Below are positions 1 through 6,984 of a DNA stretch of 64,000 bases, piece by piece. The translations under genes were made by a program, and so were the position numbers. Location of the stretch: positions 1 to 64,000 of the forward strand of contig VGYC01000001.1 of the NCBI GenBank assembly GCA_016873095.1, written 5' to 3'. Source of the DNA: Planctomycetota bacterium (GTDB lineage: Bacteria > Planctomycetota > Planctomycetia > Gemmatales > Gemmataceae). The notes below the pieces were generated by a model. That model saw only the letters and a program-made list of their open reading frames with translations. It was not told the DNA's origin and did not search any database. Numbering within the stretch: the first letter of the stretch is position 1; each line of letters opens with the position of its first letter.

Positions 1-349
1 TCGGGACCATCACCGCCATGCGGTAAAACGGGCCTGCTTCGGCAGACCCATCATAGGCTCGACCGGAGCCTTTTATATTGACCTGCATCGGGGCACGCCT
101 CGTCGGTCTGAGGCGAAGCCTCGCTAGCCTGTCCCATCCTGCCGTATGCCCCGTCTTTGAATGTCGCGAATTACCAGGAGATCGTCCAGCAGCTAAATTC
201 AACGAAAAAACCTGGCATTATCACTTGGGCAGCCAATTATGGCTCTCCCCTCGGCTTGACGCCACCTGGGACCGACTTCCAGCCATGCAGAAAGAGGATT
301 CGCATCTCAGTATTGTAGCCTTGGAAGAAGCTCATGCCGTGGTGCCAGC
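1..349. other. Tail of an upstream gene, terminator, then unassigned sequence
   Basis: One frame entering from the left edge ends in GTITAMR and a TAA stop at 24-26. It is followed 28 bases later by a terminator-like hairpin, so this is probably the last few codons of an upstream plus-strand gene, too short to identify. From 75 to 349 short open stretches exist in several frames, but none shows a recognisable domain, a good ribosome binding site or a convincing start. I see no RNA gene here. Confidence 0.4.
55..74 (+). terminator. Probable rho-independent terminator
   Basis: A 6-bp stem (AGGCTC / GAGCCT) closes a 5-base loop GACCG and runs into a short T tract. It lies just after the TAA at 24-26, which suits the end of the upstream transcript. 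The stem is short, so efficiency is uncertain. Confidence 0.5.
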
Positions 350-529
350 ATGAAGCAGAGCCTCTGCGAATCCTGTCGATGGATGCGTGAAGTGACCACG
401 CCACGGTCACGCTTCCTGCTGTGTGAGTTGTCGAAGACGGATGAAGCGTATCCGAAGTATCCTCCGCATTCGGTTGTGCGGTGTGAAGGGCATCAGAAGA
501 AGGCAGACGAAACGACCGAAGTGAAGTGA
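350..529 (+). CDS. Small zinc-ribbon-like protein (59 aa)
   Basis: A 59-residue protein with a start MKQSLCESCRW and four cysteines arranged as CxxC near the N-terminus (residues 6 and 9) and two single cysteines later (about residues 25 and 44, the latter in RCEGH). The Cys pairs and nearby His suggest a small zinc-binding fold; no family name is certain. The stop codon lies 3 bases before the ATG of the phosphatase-SUI1 gene, so the two are almost surely co-transcribed and perhaps translationally coupled. There is no strong Shine-Dalgarno sequence upstream. Codon use is less GC-extreme than in genes further right. Function unknown. Confidence 0.6.
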   Translation: MKQSLCESCRWMREVTTPRSRFLLCELSKTDEAYPKYPPHSVVRCEGHQKKADETTEVK

Positions 530-532
530 ACG

Positions 533-1267
533 ATGGCGAAGCAAAAGACGATCCTGTTTCTTTGCACCGGCAACTACTACCGCAGCCGGTTCGCCGAGGT
601 TCTGTTTGTCTCCGTCGCCAAGAAGATGGGTTTGCCGTGGAATGCGTCGTCACGAGGGTTGGCCCTGGAGCGAGGCGTCAACAATGTCGGCCCGATGGCG
701 ACGGCGGCGATCAGGCCGCTTGAATCGATGGGCGTTCGTGACGCCGAGCGATGTGGGCGATCTCCCGCCTCGGTGACGATGGAGGAGCTTGAGCAAGCCG
801 ACGTTATCATTGCCCTGAAACACGCCGAGCATCTGCCTCTTCTGCAAGAACGGTTCCCAGCGTTCGCAGAGCGTGTCGAGTTCTGGCATGTTGATGACGC
901 TCCCGAAGCATTGACCTTGATCGAGTCCAAGATCATGGACCTCATGGCTCGTCTACTCGGAGGAGGCGGCGAAGCTCCACGGCACGAAGCTATCGAAGCG
1001 GCACCGTCATCCGAAGCTCCCAAGAAGCTGCTGACCGCCAAGGTCGGCAGAGAGACGGCAGGGCGACGAGGCAAGGGCGTGACGACCGTATTCGATTTGC
1101 CGCTGGACGAAGATGCCTTGAAGGAACTTGCCGCCAAGCTCAAGCAACGCTGCGGCACAGGAGGCACCGTCAAGGATGGCCGGATTGAGATTCAGGGCGA
1201 TCAACGTGAACGCATCGTGTCTGAACTTGAGAAGATGGGCTTCAAGGTGAAACGAGTTGGTGGATGA
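533..1267 (+). CDS. Low-molecular-weight phosphatase / YciH-SUI1 (eIF1-like) fusion protein
   Basis: The 244-residue product has two domains. Residues about 5-140 resemble low-molecular-weight protein tyrosine phosphatase/arsenate reductase: the N-terminal strand runs into CTGNYYRS, which fits the catalytic P-loop CX5R(S/T), and a later ADVIIAL strand is typical. A general-acid Asp may lie in WHVDDAPE. After a linker, residues about 164-244 closely resemble the bacterial YciH/SUI1 domain: GRRGKGVTTVFDL, then LAAKLKQRCGTGGTVKDG, then RIEIQGDQR, and the GFKVKRVGG end. YciH-type domains are eIF1 homologues that act at the ribosomal initiation site. The join is in one frame with no stop between. 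It could link dephosphorylation to translation, but that is inference. It sits in a tight operon of small proteins. Confidence 0.85.
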   Translation: MAKQKTILFLCTGNYYRSRFAEVLFVSVAKKMGLPWNASSRGLALERGVNNVGPMATAAIRPLESMGVRDAERCGRSPASVTMEELEQADVIIALKHAEHLPLLQERFPAFAERVEFWHVDDAPEALTLIESKIMDLMARLLGGGGEAPRHEAIEAAPSSEAPKKLLTAKVGRETAGRRGKGVTTVFDLPLDEDALKELAAKLKQRCGTGGTVKDGRIEIQGDQRERIVSELEKMGFKVKRVGG

Positions 1268-1270
1268 TCC

Positions 1271-1504
1271 ATGACAATCGACTCTCTCCTCGATGCTTGC
1301 GAAGTCGTCCTGCATGAACAGGGGGAGCCACAGAGCAGCTATTGGCTGGCATCGCAGGTCATGGAAATGAAGCTGTGGCGAGCGAGTGAGGCCGATGTGC
1401 GAGACGCCCTTCGCAAAGACATTGCGAAGCTGGGCCAGTCCTCCCGCTTTGTCGCCTTGCCCGACGGCGAGTGGGGCCTGCGTTCATGGGGTGAGGATAA
1501 ATGA
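1271..1504 (+). CDS. HARE-HTH-like winged-helix small protein
   Basis: The 77-residue product fits the HARE-HTH / RpoE-delta type of winged helix: an N-terminal helix (LLDACEVVLHEQG), a second helix beginning SYWLASQVMEM, a helix with VRDALRKDIAKLG, then a wing ending SSRFVALPDGEWGLRSW. Such domains bind DNA or polymerase partners. The start is 3 bases after the stop of the phosphatase-SUI1 gene. The stop overlaps the start of the next gene in an ATGA (1501-1504), which indicates translational coupling. A role as a regulator in this operon is plausible but unproven. Confidence 0.6.
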   Translation: MTIDSLLDACEVVLHEQGEPQSSYWLASQVMEMKLWRASEADVRDALRKDIAKLGQSSRFVALPDGEWGLRSWGEDK

Positions 1505-2256
1505 AACGACCGTTGCCCCGAACACCTGCCCAATGGCTCAAGGAGATCAAACTGGCGATGGCCGACGCTGCCGAGGCCGCTCCGTTTGGTCCGCTTGCTG
1601 GGACCGAGATCACGCCGGACAACCTCTTTCATCTGGCACCGCTGGTCTGCTTGAAGTTTCGGGGCAAGAAGCTGAAAGGCCGAGAATCTGATCGGGTCAT
1701 CAAGGTCGCATTGGCGAACTACGTCGCCAACTCCGACCCCGAAGGCATCGACCACGGCTTGGAGCAGCGGCCCCTGATGGCCTTCACGCTTTGCTACGTC
1801 GCCGCTCACCTTGCTCTTGATCTGGTCGATGAGCAAGAAGCCGAGGCGATTCTGACCTATTGCGAGAATCGCCTGTCACAAGGATGGACCAAGATGAACG
1901 AGCCGCAGCCTCCCCTTGCTTCTGTCGAAACTGATCTGTTCGGCCTCCTCTTTGCATTCCACCGGACAGCTCCGTACTGGCATCGTCGCCATCGGCGGCG
2001 AAACTACCGGCACCATCCTCGAAACGAAAAAAGGCTCGTTCGAGTTGGAGTTTGGCAAGCAGAAAGAGCTTCGACAAAAGGCCGAGAAACTCAACGGCAA
2101 GACCGTTACCGTGGTCGGCAAACTGGAAATTCGCAAAGGCGTGGAAGTCAAGGAACGCCGGATCGTTACCGTGACAAGTCTGGAGGAAGCAAAGGACAAG
2201 TAGCCGAGGCAAGCCATGAAGGACGACGCCAGCTACATCTGCGATTCATGCGGTGA
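1501..2256 (+). CDS. Hypothetical protein; 3' part reads out of frame over the next gene
   Basis: The first roughly 130 residues (MKRPLPRTPAQWLKEI... to CENRLSQGWTK) look like a genuine soluble, helical protein with balanced composition. I do not recognise the family. Beyond about nucleotide 1900 the same frame becomes abnormally rich in Arg, His and Gln. The frame one base over encodes a plausible beta-rich protein there (see 1916-2203). The open frame therefore probably overruns the true end of the gene, either because a stop was lost or because a base was gained or lost near 1890-1960. Its start is coupled to the HTH gene by an ATGA overlap. Confidence 0.45.
   Translation: MKRPLPRTPAQWLKEIKLAMADAAEAAPFGPLAGTEITPDNLFHLAPLVCLKFRGKKLKGRESDRVIKVALANYVANSDPEGIDHGLEQRPLMAFTLCYVAAHLALDLVDEQEAEAILTYCENRLSQGWTKMNEPQPPLASVETDLFGLLFAFHRTAPYWHRRHRRRNYRHHPRNEKRLVRVGVWQAERASTKGRETQRQDRYRGRQTGNSQRRGSQGTPDRYRDKSGGSKGQVAEASHEGRRQLHLRFMR
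1916..2203 (+). CDS. Small beta-rich hypothetical protein, N-terminus unresolved
   Basis: This frame opens at 1898 and contains GQLRTGIVAIGGETTGTILE, then ELEFGKQKELRQKAEKLNGK, then VTVVGKLEIRKGVEVKERRI. The pattern resembles small planctomycete exported beta proteins (an OB-like or binding fold), but I cannot name the family. No ATG is available; TTG at 1916 or 1952 would have to be used and neither has a clear ribosome binding site. The expected signal peptide is missing. A frameshift near 1900-1950 joining it to the frame of the preceding gene would explain this. The stop lies 13 bases before the next gene. Confidence 0.45.
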   Translation: MLLSKLICSASSLHSTGQLRTGIVAIGGETTGTILETKKGSFELEFGKQKELRQKAEKLNGKTVTVVGKLEIRKGVEVKERRIVTVTSLEEAKDK

Positions 2257-2398
2257 GGAGATCGTCGTGCCCATCGACTTGTCAGCAGGGGCCGAGCAGG
2301 AGTACATCGAAGATTGCCCGGTGTGCTGCTGCCCAAACGTCGTGCATTTGGAAGTGGATGAGGAGGGCGAGGTCCGAGTCTGGGCTTCACGAGAGTGA
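2216..2398 (+). CDS. CPXCG-motif cysteine-rich protein
   Basis: The 60-residue product matches the small cysteine-rich CPXCG family (PF14255 type): an N-terminal YICDSCGEEI knuckle, a conserved Asp (VPIDLSAGAEQEYIED) and then CPVCCCPNVVHLEVDEEG. The two Cys pairs probably bind one zinc ion. Members are widespread and of unknown function. It is complete. The stop is 4 bases before the next ATG, continuing the tight operon begun at 350. Confidence 0.8.
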   Translation: MKDDASYICDSCGEEIVVPIDLSAGAEQEYIEDCPVCCCPNVVHLEVDEEGEVRVWASRE

Positions 2399-2402
2399 CA
2401 AA

Positions 2403-2672
2403 ATGCTGCCGCTCTACCACGATCCCTGCTTCACCTTCCGCTTCGCAGATGACCGGATCATCCCTCGCTTTCATCTGGAGGGCGTTGAGGCCGGGCGGCG
2501 TGTATCGGTTATCAAGATCGACGCAGCAACAGGCAAGCGGCAAGAAGTTCATGTCCACCGAATGGGTGCTTCATCGCGTCCTTCGGCGTTGGGGGGCATT
2601 CGAGCGCCGCGTTTCATCCTTCCGGCGCGCAAATTGCCTTCTGCACTCAAGATGGCCACGTCAAGGTCGTGA
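2403..2672 (+). pseudogene. Truncated small hypothetical gene
   Basis: The first 47 or so residues (MLPLYHDPCFTFRFADDRI, then a helix-poor stretch ending KIDAATGKRQE) read like an intact N-terminus of a small conserved planctomycete protein. After about nucleotide 2545 the frame turns into arbitrary sequence, while other frames start to show WD40 and then kinase fragments. The 3' part of the gene has therefore probably been lost by a deletion or rearrangement with a breakpoint near 2545-2595. Recognition of the N-terminal part is from memory of similar proteins, not a search. Confidence 0.5.
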
Positions 2673-2990
2673 ACGCCGCGGACGGCAAGGAACTCAGGAG
2701 CTGGAAGTTTCCCGGCCACGTCGGCTCCGTTGAGTACTCGCGCGATGGCCGCTATCTCTTCACGCACAACGGCAACGGCACCATCTACGTCCTGCGGCTC
2801 AACCAGTTCGCCCCGATCCCGAAAGGCGCCCCTGACCAACCGCGCAGTGGCCGAGCGGCAGCGCGGCAACACTACCAGGATTCGCGCTCGGCGCGCCGCA
2901 GTTCATGAGCCCCGAACAGGTCGCGGGACGCCTGAACAATTGGCTTCGCAAGCGACATCTACAGCCTGGGCGCGAATGTGTTCGACCCGG
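2597..2990 (+). pseudogene. Decayed WD40-repeat and Ser/Thr-kinase fragments
   Basis: From 2597 to about 2815 one frame reads FHPSGAQIAFCTQDGHVKVV, then GKELRSWKFPGHVGSVEYSR and DGRYLFTHNGNGTIYVLRL, which is a WD40 blade pair without a start. From about 2881 a second frame reads LGAPQFMSPEQVAGRL, followed one frame over by FASDIYSLGANVF. This is the activation-segment APE region and alpha-F segment of a Hanks-type kinase broken by a frameshift. Kinase-WD40 fusions are common in planctomycetes with the kinase first. Here the WD40 piece comes first, so these are two separate fragments. No intact product is possible. Confidence 0.65.
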
Positions 2991-3113
2991 ACGTGCGGAC
3001 CAGACATCGAAATGTCTCGCGCGGCGTTGTTTCGATTTCCGAAGAGTGTTCGGCCTGCGGTAATAGCATCTCGCGAACGGGTTGAACTGAAAACGCCAAG
3101 CAGGACAGGCAGA

Positions 3114-3554
3114 CTATTTGTCGGCGCGCTTCCAGAGTTGCAGGAGCCTGCCGCTTCCCGCTGGCGCTGAAAGGTCCTTCGGTCGGTGCTTGCCGGCGGC
3201 GGCGAAGCAGATCTTGTGATGCACGTCGTCGATTTCGTAAATTGCCAGGAAGGTCTTGCCCTTGCGCGGGCCGGCCGTCAATGTTTCGTCTATGGCTTTC
3301 GGATTCGTGGCATCATCGAGCGAGAACGTGCCTTCCGAGAGCACCTTGTCATCCCTGCGCAGCACGAACCTGTTGCCCTGAATCGTCAAGCGGATCTTCT
3401 TGACCTCCTCGTCGGGTGTCTTCTTGCCGTCAGCTTCGGCCCGGACGAGCCGCCAGGCTCCCTGGAATTTCTTGAGATCGCTGGCTGCCTCCTGCGCGCT
3501 GGCATGAGCTAGGGCAAGCAGTCCCGCCGACGAGATGACAAGCAGCAAACGCAT
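3114..3554 (-). CDS. TIGR03067-type secreted protein (lipocalin-like)
   Basis: The start MRLLLVISSAGLLALAHASA forms a signal peptide and is preceded by AAGGAAGG on the coding strand; an ATG six codons further upstream is also possible. The mature part has features of the planctomycete TIGR03067 family: DLKKFQGAWRLVRAEADGKK, a RLTIQGNRFVLRRDDK strand pair, then DPKAIDETLTAGPRKGKTFLAIYEID and a C-terminal GSGRLLQLWKR. This family has a lipocalin-like barrel and unknown function. The product is about 146 aa, usual for the family. It diverges from the hydrolase gene at 3741. Confidence 0.8.
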   Translation of the reverse strand: MRLLLVISSAGLLALAHASAQEAASDLKKFQGAWRLVRAEADGKKTPDEEVKKIRLTIQGNRFVLRRDDKVLSEGTFSLDDATNPKAIDETLTAGPRKGKTFLAIYEIDDVHHKICFAAAGKHRPKDLSAPAGSGRLLQLWKRADK

Positions 3555-3677
3555 CAACCTTCCTTTCTTCATTCCGTTCGGCTGGGCCTTGCAGCGTGGG
3601 TCGCTGTCCCGGGATGGTCGCGCTGACGCCGCCATGTGGCCATGGTAGCAAATGCGGGACTGGCAGGGCAATTGTTA

Positions 3678-3705
3678 TTGCTGCGCGTCGGCCGTTGGCT
3701 ATCAT
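3678..3705 (+). promoter_or_regulatory. Putative sigma-70 type promoter for the FAH-family gene
   Basis: TTGCTG at 3678-3683 and TATCAT at 3700-3705 are separated by 16 bases, and the ATG of the downstream gene lies 35 bases beyond. Similar TATCAT or TATAAT boxes appear before other genes here (12417, 22904). Prediction by eye only. Confidence 0.4.
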
Positions 3706-3740
3706 ACGGGCATCGCCGTTCCCTCTCACTGGAGACCATC

Positions 3741-4700
3741 ATGCGTCTTTGCCGTTATCAGCACAACGGGCATGCCGAGGTGGCAATCTACCTGGAAGAT
3801 CGCGTGGCGAGCCTGAATCGGGTCGCCGACGAGCTGAAGATCAAGCTGCCGACTGCCAATTCGACCAACATCCTCGACTACCTGCCGGTGTCGGGCAAGT
3901 CGGCCAAGGCAGCGGCGCAGGTGGAGGAACGGTTCCGCAAGCTGCCGGCCAAGGACCAGGCACGCCTGAGCCGGCCGGTGAAGGAAGCCCGCCTCAGGGT
4001 GCCGCTGCCTGACCCCAAGAAAGTCATCCTGCTGGCCGGCAACTACAACGCGCATATCGAGGAGGGGGGCGGTCGTGCCGTCGAGCGGGCCGCGACTTTT
4101 CCTTATTTCTTCTGGAAGCCGCCGACCACGACGCTGACGGCCCCCGGCGATCCGATCAAGATCCCGCTCGTCTCGCCCAAGTCCATTGACTGGGAGTGCG
4201 AACTGGGAGTGATCATCGGCCGCACGTGCCGGCACGTTTCCGAGAAGGACGCGCTGCGCTACGTGGCCGGCTACAGCGTGTGCAACGACATCTCCGATCG
4301 CCGTTTCCGCATCAATCCAAAGCGCAAGCCGCGCGACAAGGACTCGTTTTTTGACTGGCTGCACGGCAAGTGGCACGACACGTTCCTGCCGATGGGCCCG
4401 TGCATTCGCTCGGCGGACTCCGTGTCCGATGTGCAGAATCTGCGCGTGGCCCTGCGCGTCAACGGCAAGACCATGCAAGACGCTAGCACGCGGCAAATGA
4501 TTTTCCCGGTGGCGGCGCTGGTATCGATCCTGTCCACGTTCACGACGCTTGAGCCGGGGGACATCATCTCGACGGGCACTCCGGCCGGCGTGGGGGCCGC
4601 CCGCAAGCCGCCAATCTTCCTGGCCGCCGGTGACACCGTCGAGGCCGAGATCGAGGGCATCGGCGTGCTGCGCAATCCGGTGGTGATGGAGAAGGCGTGA
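3741..4700 (+). CDS. Fumarylacetoacetate hydrolase (FAH) family protein
   Basis: A 319-residue protein beginning MRLCRYQHNG; the ATG has GGAG 7 bases upstream. The N-terminal 85 residues form the small domain (VAIYLEDRVASLNRVADELK). The rest is the FAH fold: KVILLAGNYNAHIEE, then FWKPPTTTLTAPGDPI, the metal-binding IDWECELGVIIGR (two Glu), YSVCNDISDRRF (Asp), and the closing TLEPGDIISTGTPAGVG. Family members hydrolyse or decarboxylate 2-oxo-acids or act as hydratases in catabolism of aromatics. The exact substrate cannot be read from sequence. The enzyme is cytoplasmic. It is followed by the DUF2071 gene in the same direction, with no obvious pathway link. Confidence 0.88.
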   Translation: MRLCRYQHNGHAEVAIYLEDRVASLNRVADELKIKLPTANSTNILDYLPVSGKSAKAAAQVEERFRKLPAKDQARLSRPVKEARLRVPLPDPKKVILLAGNYNAHIEEGGGRAVERAATFPYFFWKPPTTTLTAPGDPIKIPLVSPKSIDWECELGVIIGRTCRHVSEKDALRYVAGYSVCNDISDRRFRINPKRKPRDKDSFFDWLHGKWHDTFLPMGPCIRSADSVSDVQNLRVALRVNGKTMQDASTRQMIFPVAALVSILSTFTTLEPGDIISTGTPAGVGAARKPPIFLAAGDTVEAEIEGIGVLRNPVVMEKA

Positions 4701-4815
4701 TCATCCAGACGAACGTGGCTTCACTTCGCCTGGTGGTGTCGCACGTGACATGGCGCTCGAAATCGTCAGGCGAGCTTTGAGCGCCTGTCTGGATGTTCAC
4801 TCCCTGGACGAAGCC

Positions 4816-5535
4816 ATGCCCCGTTTTCTCACCGCCGAATGGCGCAATTTGGTGATGCTCAACTACGAGATCGACGCGGCGCGGTTGCTGCCCTTCTTGC
4901 CGGGCGGCGTCGAGGTGGATGCCTGGAACGGCCAGTACTTCATCAGTGTTGTCGGCTTCCAGTTTCTCCGCACGCGCGTGCTCGGAGTGCCCGTCCCCTT
5001 TCACTGCAACTTCGTGGAAGTAAATTTGCGTTTCTACGTGCGGCGACGGGCGCACGACGGCTGGCGGCGCGGCGTTGTCTTTGTTCGCGAGCTGGTGCCG
5101 CGCTGGGCGATCGCGTTCGTTGCCCGCCGGGTCTATAACGAAAACTACCTGTCGTGCCGCATGAGCCATGAGGTGCGTCTGCCTGAGTCCGGCCAGACTG
5201 GGCTGGTACGCTATGGCTGGGCCGGCGGACACGCCGTCATGGCGGAATTCTCGGGCCTGCCCGAATCGGCGCCGCCGGGCTCGGAGGAGGAATTCATTAC
5301 CGAGCACTACTGGGGCTACGCCAGGCAGCGCGACGGCGGCACGGTGGAATACCGCGTCGAGCATCCGTCCTGGCGCGTCTGGCGGGCGACGACGGCGCGG
5401 CTCGAGGGCAATGTCCCTGCCTTTTACGGCAATGGCTTTCAGGAGGCCCTCAGGCAGCCGCCAAGCTCCGCCTTCATTGCCGACGGATCCGCAATCCTTG
5501 TGCAGCGCGGCGTGCGCCTCGACGGTCCTGGATGA
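4816..5535 (+). CDS. DUF2071 (YqjF-like) family protein
   Basis: The product of about 239 residues begins MPRFLTAEWRNLVMLNYEID and continues LLPFLPGGVEVDAWNGQYFI, SVVGFQFLRTRVLGVPVPFH, NFVEVNLRFYVRR and later EHPSWRVWRA, all typical of the DUF2071/YqjF family (acetoacetate decarboxylase-like fold, function unknown). An upstream ATG at 4750 in the same frame would add 22 residues without similarity to the family, so 4816 is preferred. The MATE gene follows after 3 bases, so the two are likely co-expressed. Confidence 0.85.
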   Translation: MPRFLTAEWRNLVMLNYEIDAARLLPFLPGGVEVDAWNGQYFISVVGFQFLRTRVLGVPVPFHCNFVEVNLRFYVRRRAHDGWRRGVVFVRELVPRWAIAFVARRVYNENYLSCRMSHEVRLPESGQTGLVRYGWAGGHAVMAEFSGLPESAPPGSEEEFITEHYWGYARQRDGGTVEYRVEHPSWRVWRATTARLEGNVPAFYGNGFQEALRQPPSSAFIADGSAILVQRGVRLDGPG

Positions 5536-5538
5536 ATC

Positions 5539-6960
5539 ATGGACGCGAACGCATCTCTCGCTGAATCGCGCTTGCCGACATGGCGTCTCATCCTGTCGCT
5601 GGCCATTCCGGTACTGGCCCAGCAATCGCTGGTCTTCGTCGTCATGCAGTCGGATCGCTTTCTGGCCGGGCACCTGTCCGCTGCCGGCGAGCGACAGCCG
5701 GCCTTCCAGGCTGCCCAGACGACCGCCAACTATCTGGCCTGGCTCATCAACAGCTACACGGTGACTGTGACCGTGGGCAGCATCGCCCTGGTGGCACGCT
5801 TCACCGGCGCCGGCGACCGGTCACTGGCAAACCAGGTCATGCATCAGTCCCTGATGTTGGCCAGCGGGCTGGCGATCATCGGCAGCGTGGCGGCACTGGG
5901 CGGCGGGCTCCCCTGGCTCATCGACTTGTTGAACCTCGACGGCGATGCTGCCGAACTGGCCGATCGCTACTTGCAACCGCTCTTCGTGCTGCTCGTCTTT
6001 CAGATGCTCGAATCAGCGGGCATCGCCTGTTTGATCGGAGCCGGGGACACGCGGACCGGGTTGTGGGTGATGCTCGGTGTCGCCATCGTCAACCTGCCGC
6101 TGGCCTGGGGCTTCGTGCGTGGCTGGCCGCCTTTGCCTGAGCTGGGATTCGTCGGCATCGCGCTGGGGACGGCGCTGAGTCACGCGCTCGGCGGTCTGGC
6201 AATTTTGGTTGTGCTAACGCGTGGCCGTTTCGGATTGAAGCTGCACCTGTCGCAGCTGACGCCGCGCTGGGACCTGCTCTCGCGCCTGCTGCGCGTCAGC
6301 GTGCCGGCCGCGCTGGATAGTCTTTCCGTCGTGGTCGGGCAGTTCTGGTTCCTGGCCATCGTCAATGAGCTCGGTTACGAGGCAAGCAGCGCGCACGGCA
6401 TTGCGCTGGGCTGGGAGGCACTCGGGTATCTCTCCGGGGCGGCGTTCGGCACGGCAGCCATGACGCTGGTCGGCCAGAACCTGGGCGCTCAGCAACCCAG
6501 CCAGGCCGCTCGTGCCGGCTGGACGGCGTTCGGCATCGGTTGCGGCGTGATGTGTGTGATGGGTGCTGTGTTCTTCGTCCTGGCACGGCCGATGTTTCGC
6601 CTGTACTGTCCCAGTCCGGCTCAAGCGGGGATCGTCGCCGCCGGCGTGCCCGTGCTGCGCCTGGTTGCCTTCGCCATGCCGGCGGCAGCCAGCACGTTCA
6701 TTCTCACTCAGGCCTTGCGCGGCGCCGGCGACACGCGCTTCCCGTTGCTGTTCACCTGGATCGGGTTCTTCCTGGTGCGCATTCCCTGTGCCTACTATTT
6801 CGCCTTCGAGGTCGTTTCGGTACCGCTGCTCGGCAACATGACCGGTCTTGGCATGGGCCTGCTAGGCGCCTGGCTGGCGATGTTTGCCGACCTGATGGTG
6901 CGCGGCGGTTTCTTCTTGCACCGTTTTGCCGGAGGCGGCTGGCGGCGCGTGCAGATTTGA
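5539..6960 (+). CDS. MATE family multidrug/organic cation exporter
   Basis: The 473-residue polytopic membrane protein has about 12 predicted hydrophobic segments in two MatE halves, the normal length for NorM-type transporters. Recognisable parts are LILSLAIPVLAQQSLVFVVM in helix 1, SDRFLAGHLSA, GSIALVARFTGAGD, ACLIGAGDTRTGLWVMLG in the first half, and FGTAAMTLVGQNLGA and LRGAGDTRFPLLFTWIG in the second. MATE proteins export drugs or metabolites in exchange for Na+ or H+. The substrate is unknown. The gene is 3 bases downstream of the DUF2071 gene and converges on the E2 gene at 6985. Confidence 0.9.
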   Translation: MDANASLAESRLPTWRLILSLAIPVLAQQSLVFVVMQSDRFLAGHLSAAGERQPAFQAAQTTANYLAWLINSYTVTVTVGSIALVARFTGAGDRSLANQVMHQSLMLASGLAIIGSVAALGGGLPWLIDLLNLDGDAAELADRYLQPLFVLLVFQMLESAGIACLIGAGDTRTGLWVMLGVAIVNLPLAWGFVRGWPPLPELGFVGIALGTALSHALGGLAILVVLTRGRFGLKLHLSQLTPRWDLLSRLLRVSVPAALDSLSVVVGQFWFLAIVNELGYEASSAHGIALGWEALGYLSGAAFGTAAMTLVGQNLGAQQPSQAARAGWTAFGIGCGVMCVMGAVFFVLARPMFRLYCPSPAQAGIVAAGVPVLRLVAFAMPAAASTFILTQALRGAGDTRFPLLFTWIGFFLVRIPCAYYFAFEVVSVPLLGNMTGLGMGLLGAWLAMFADLMVRGGFFLHRFAGGGWRRVQI

Positions 6961-6984
6961 AGCACGAGGGCAAACGGTCCGCTT

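Noticed and set aside
78-353. A possible 91-residue protein before the first assigned gene
   Set aside because: No ribosome binding site, no family likeness, overlaps the start of the small zinc-ribbon gene, and other frames of the same stretch look equally plausible.
1-2400. Prophage or defence island at the left end
   Set aside because: The small genes have no phage structural, integrase or nuclease features, and no att-like repeats or tRNA gene were seen. Only an accessory-looking operon can be claimed.
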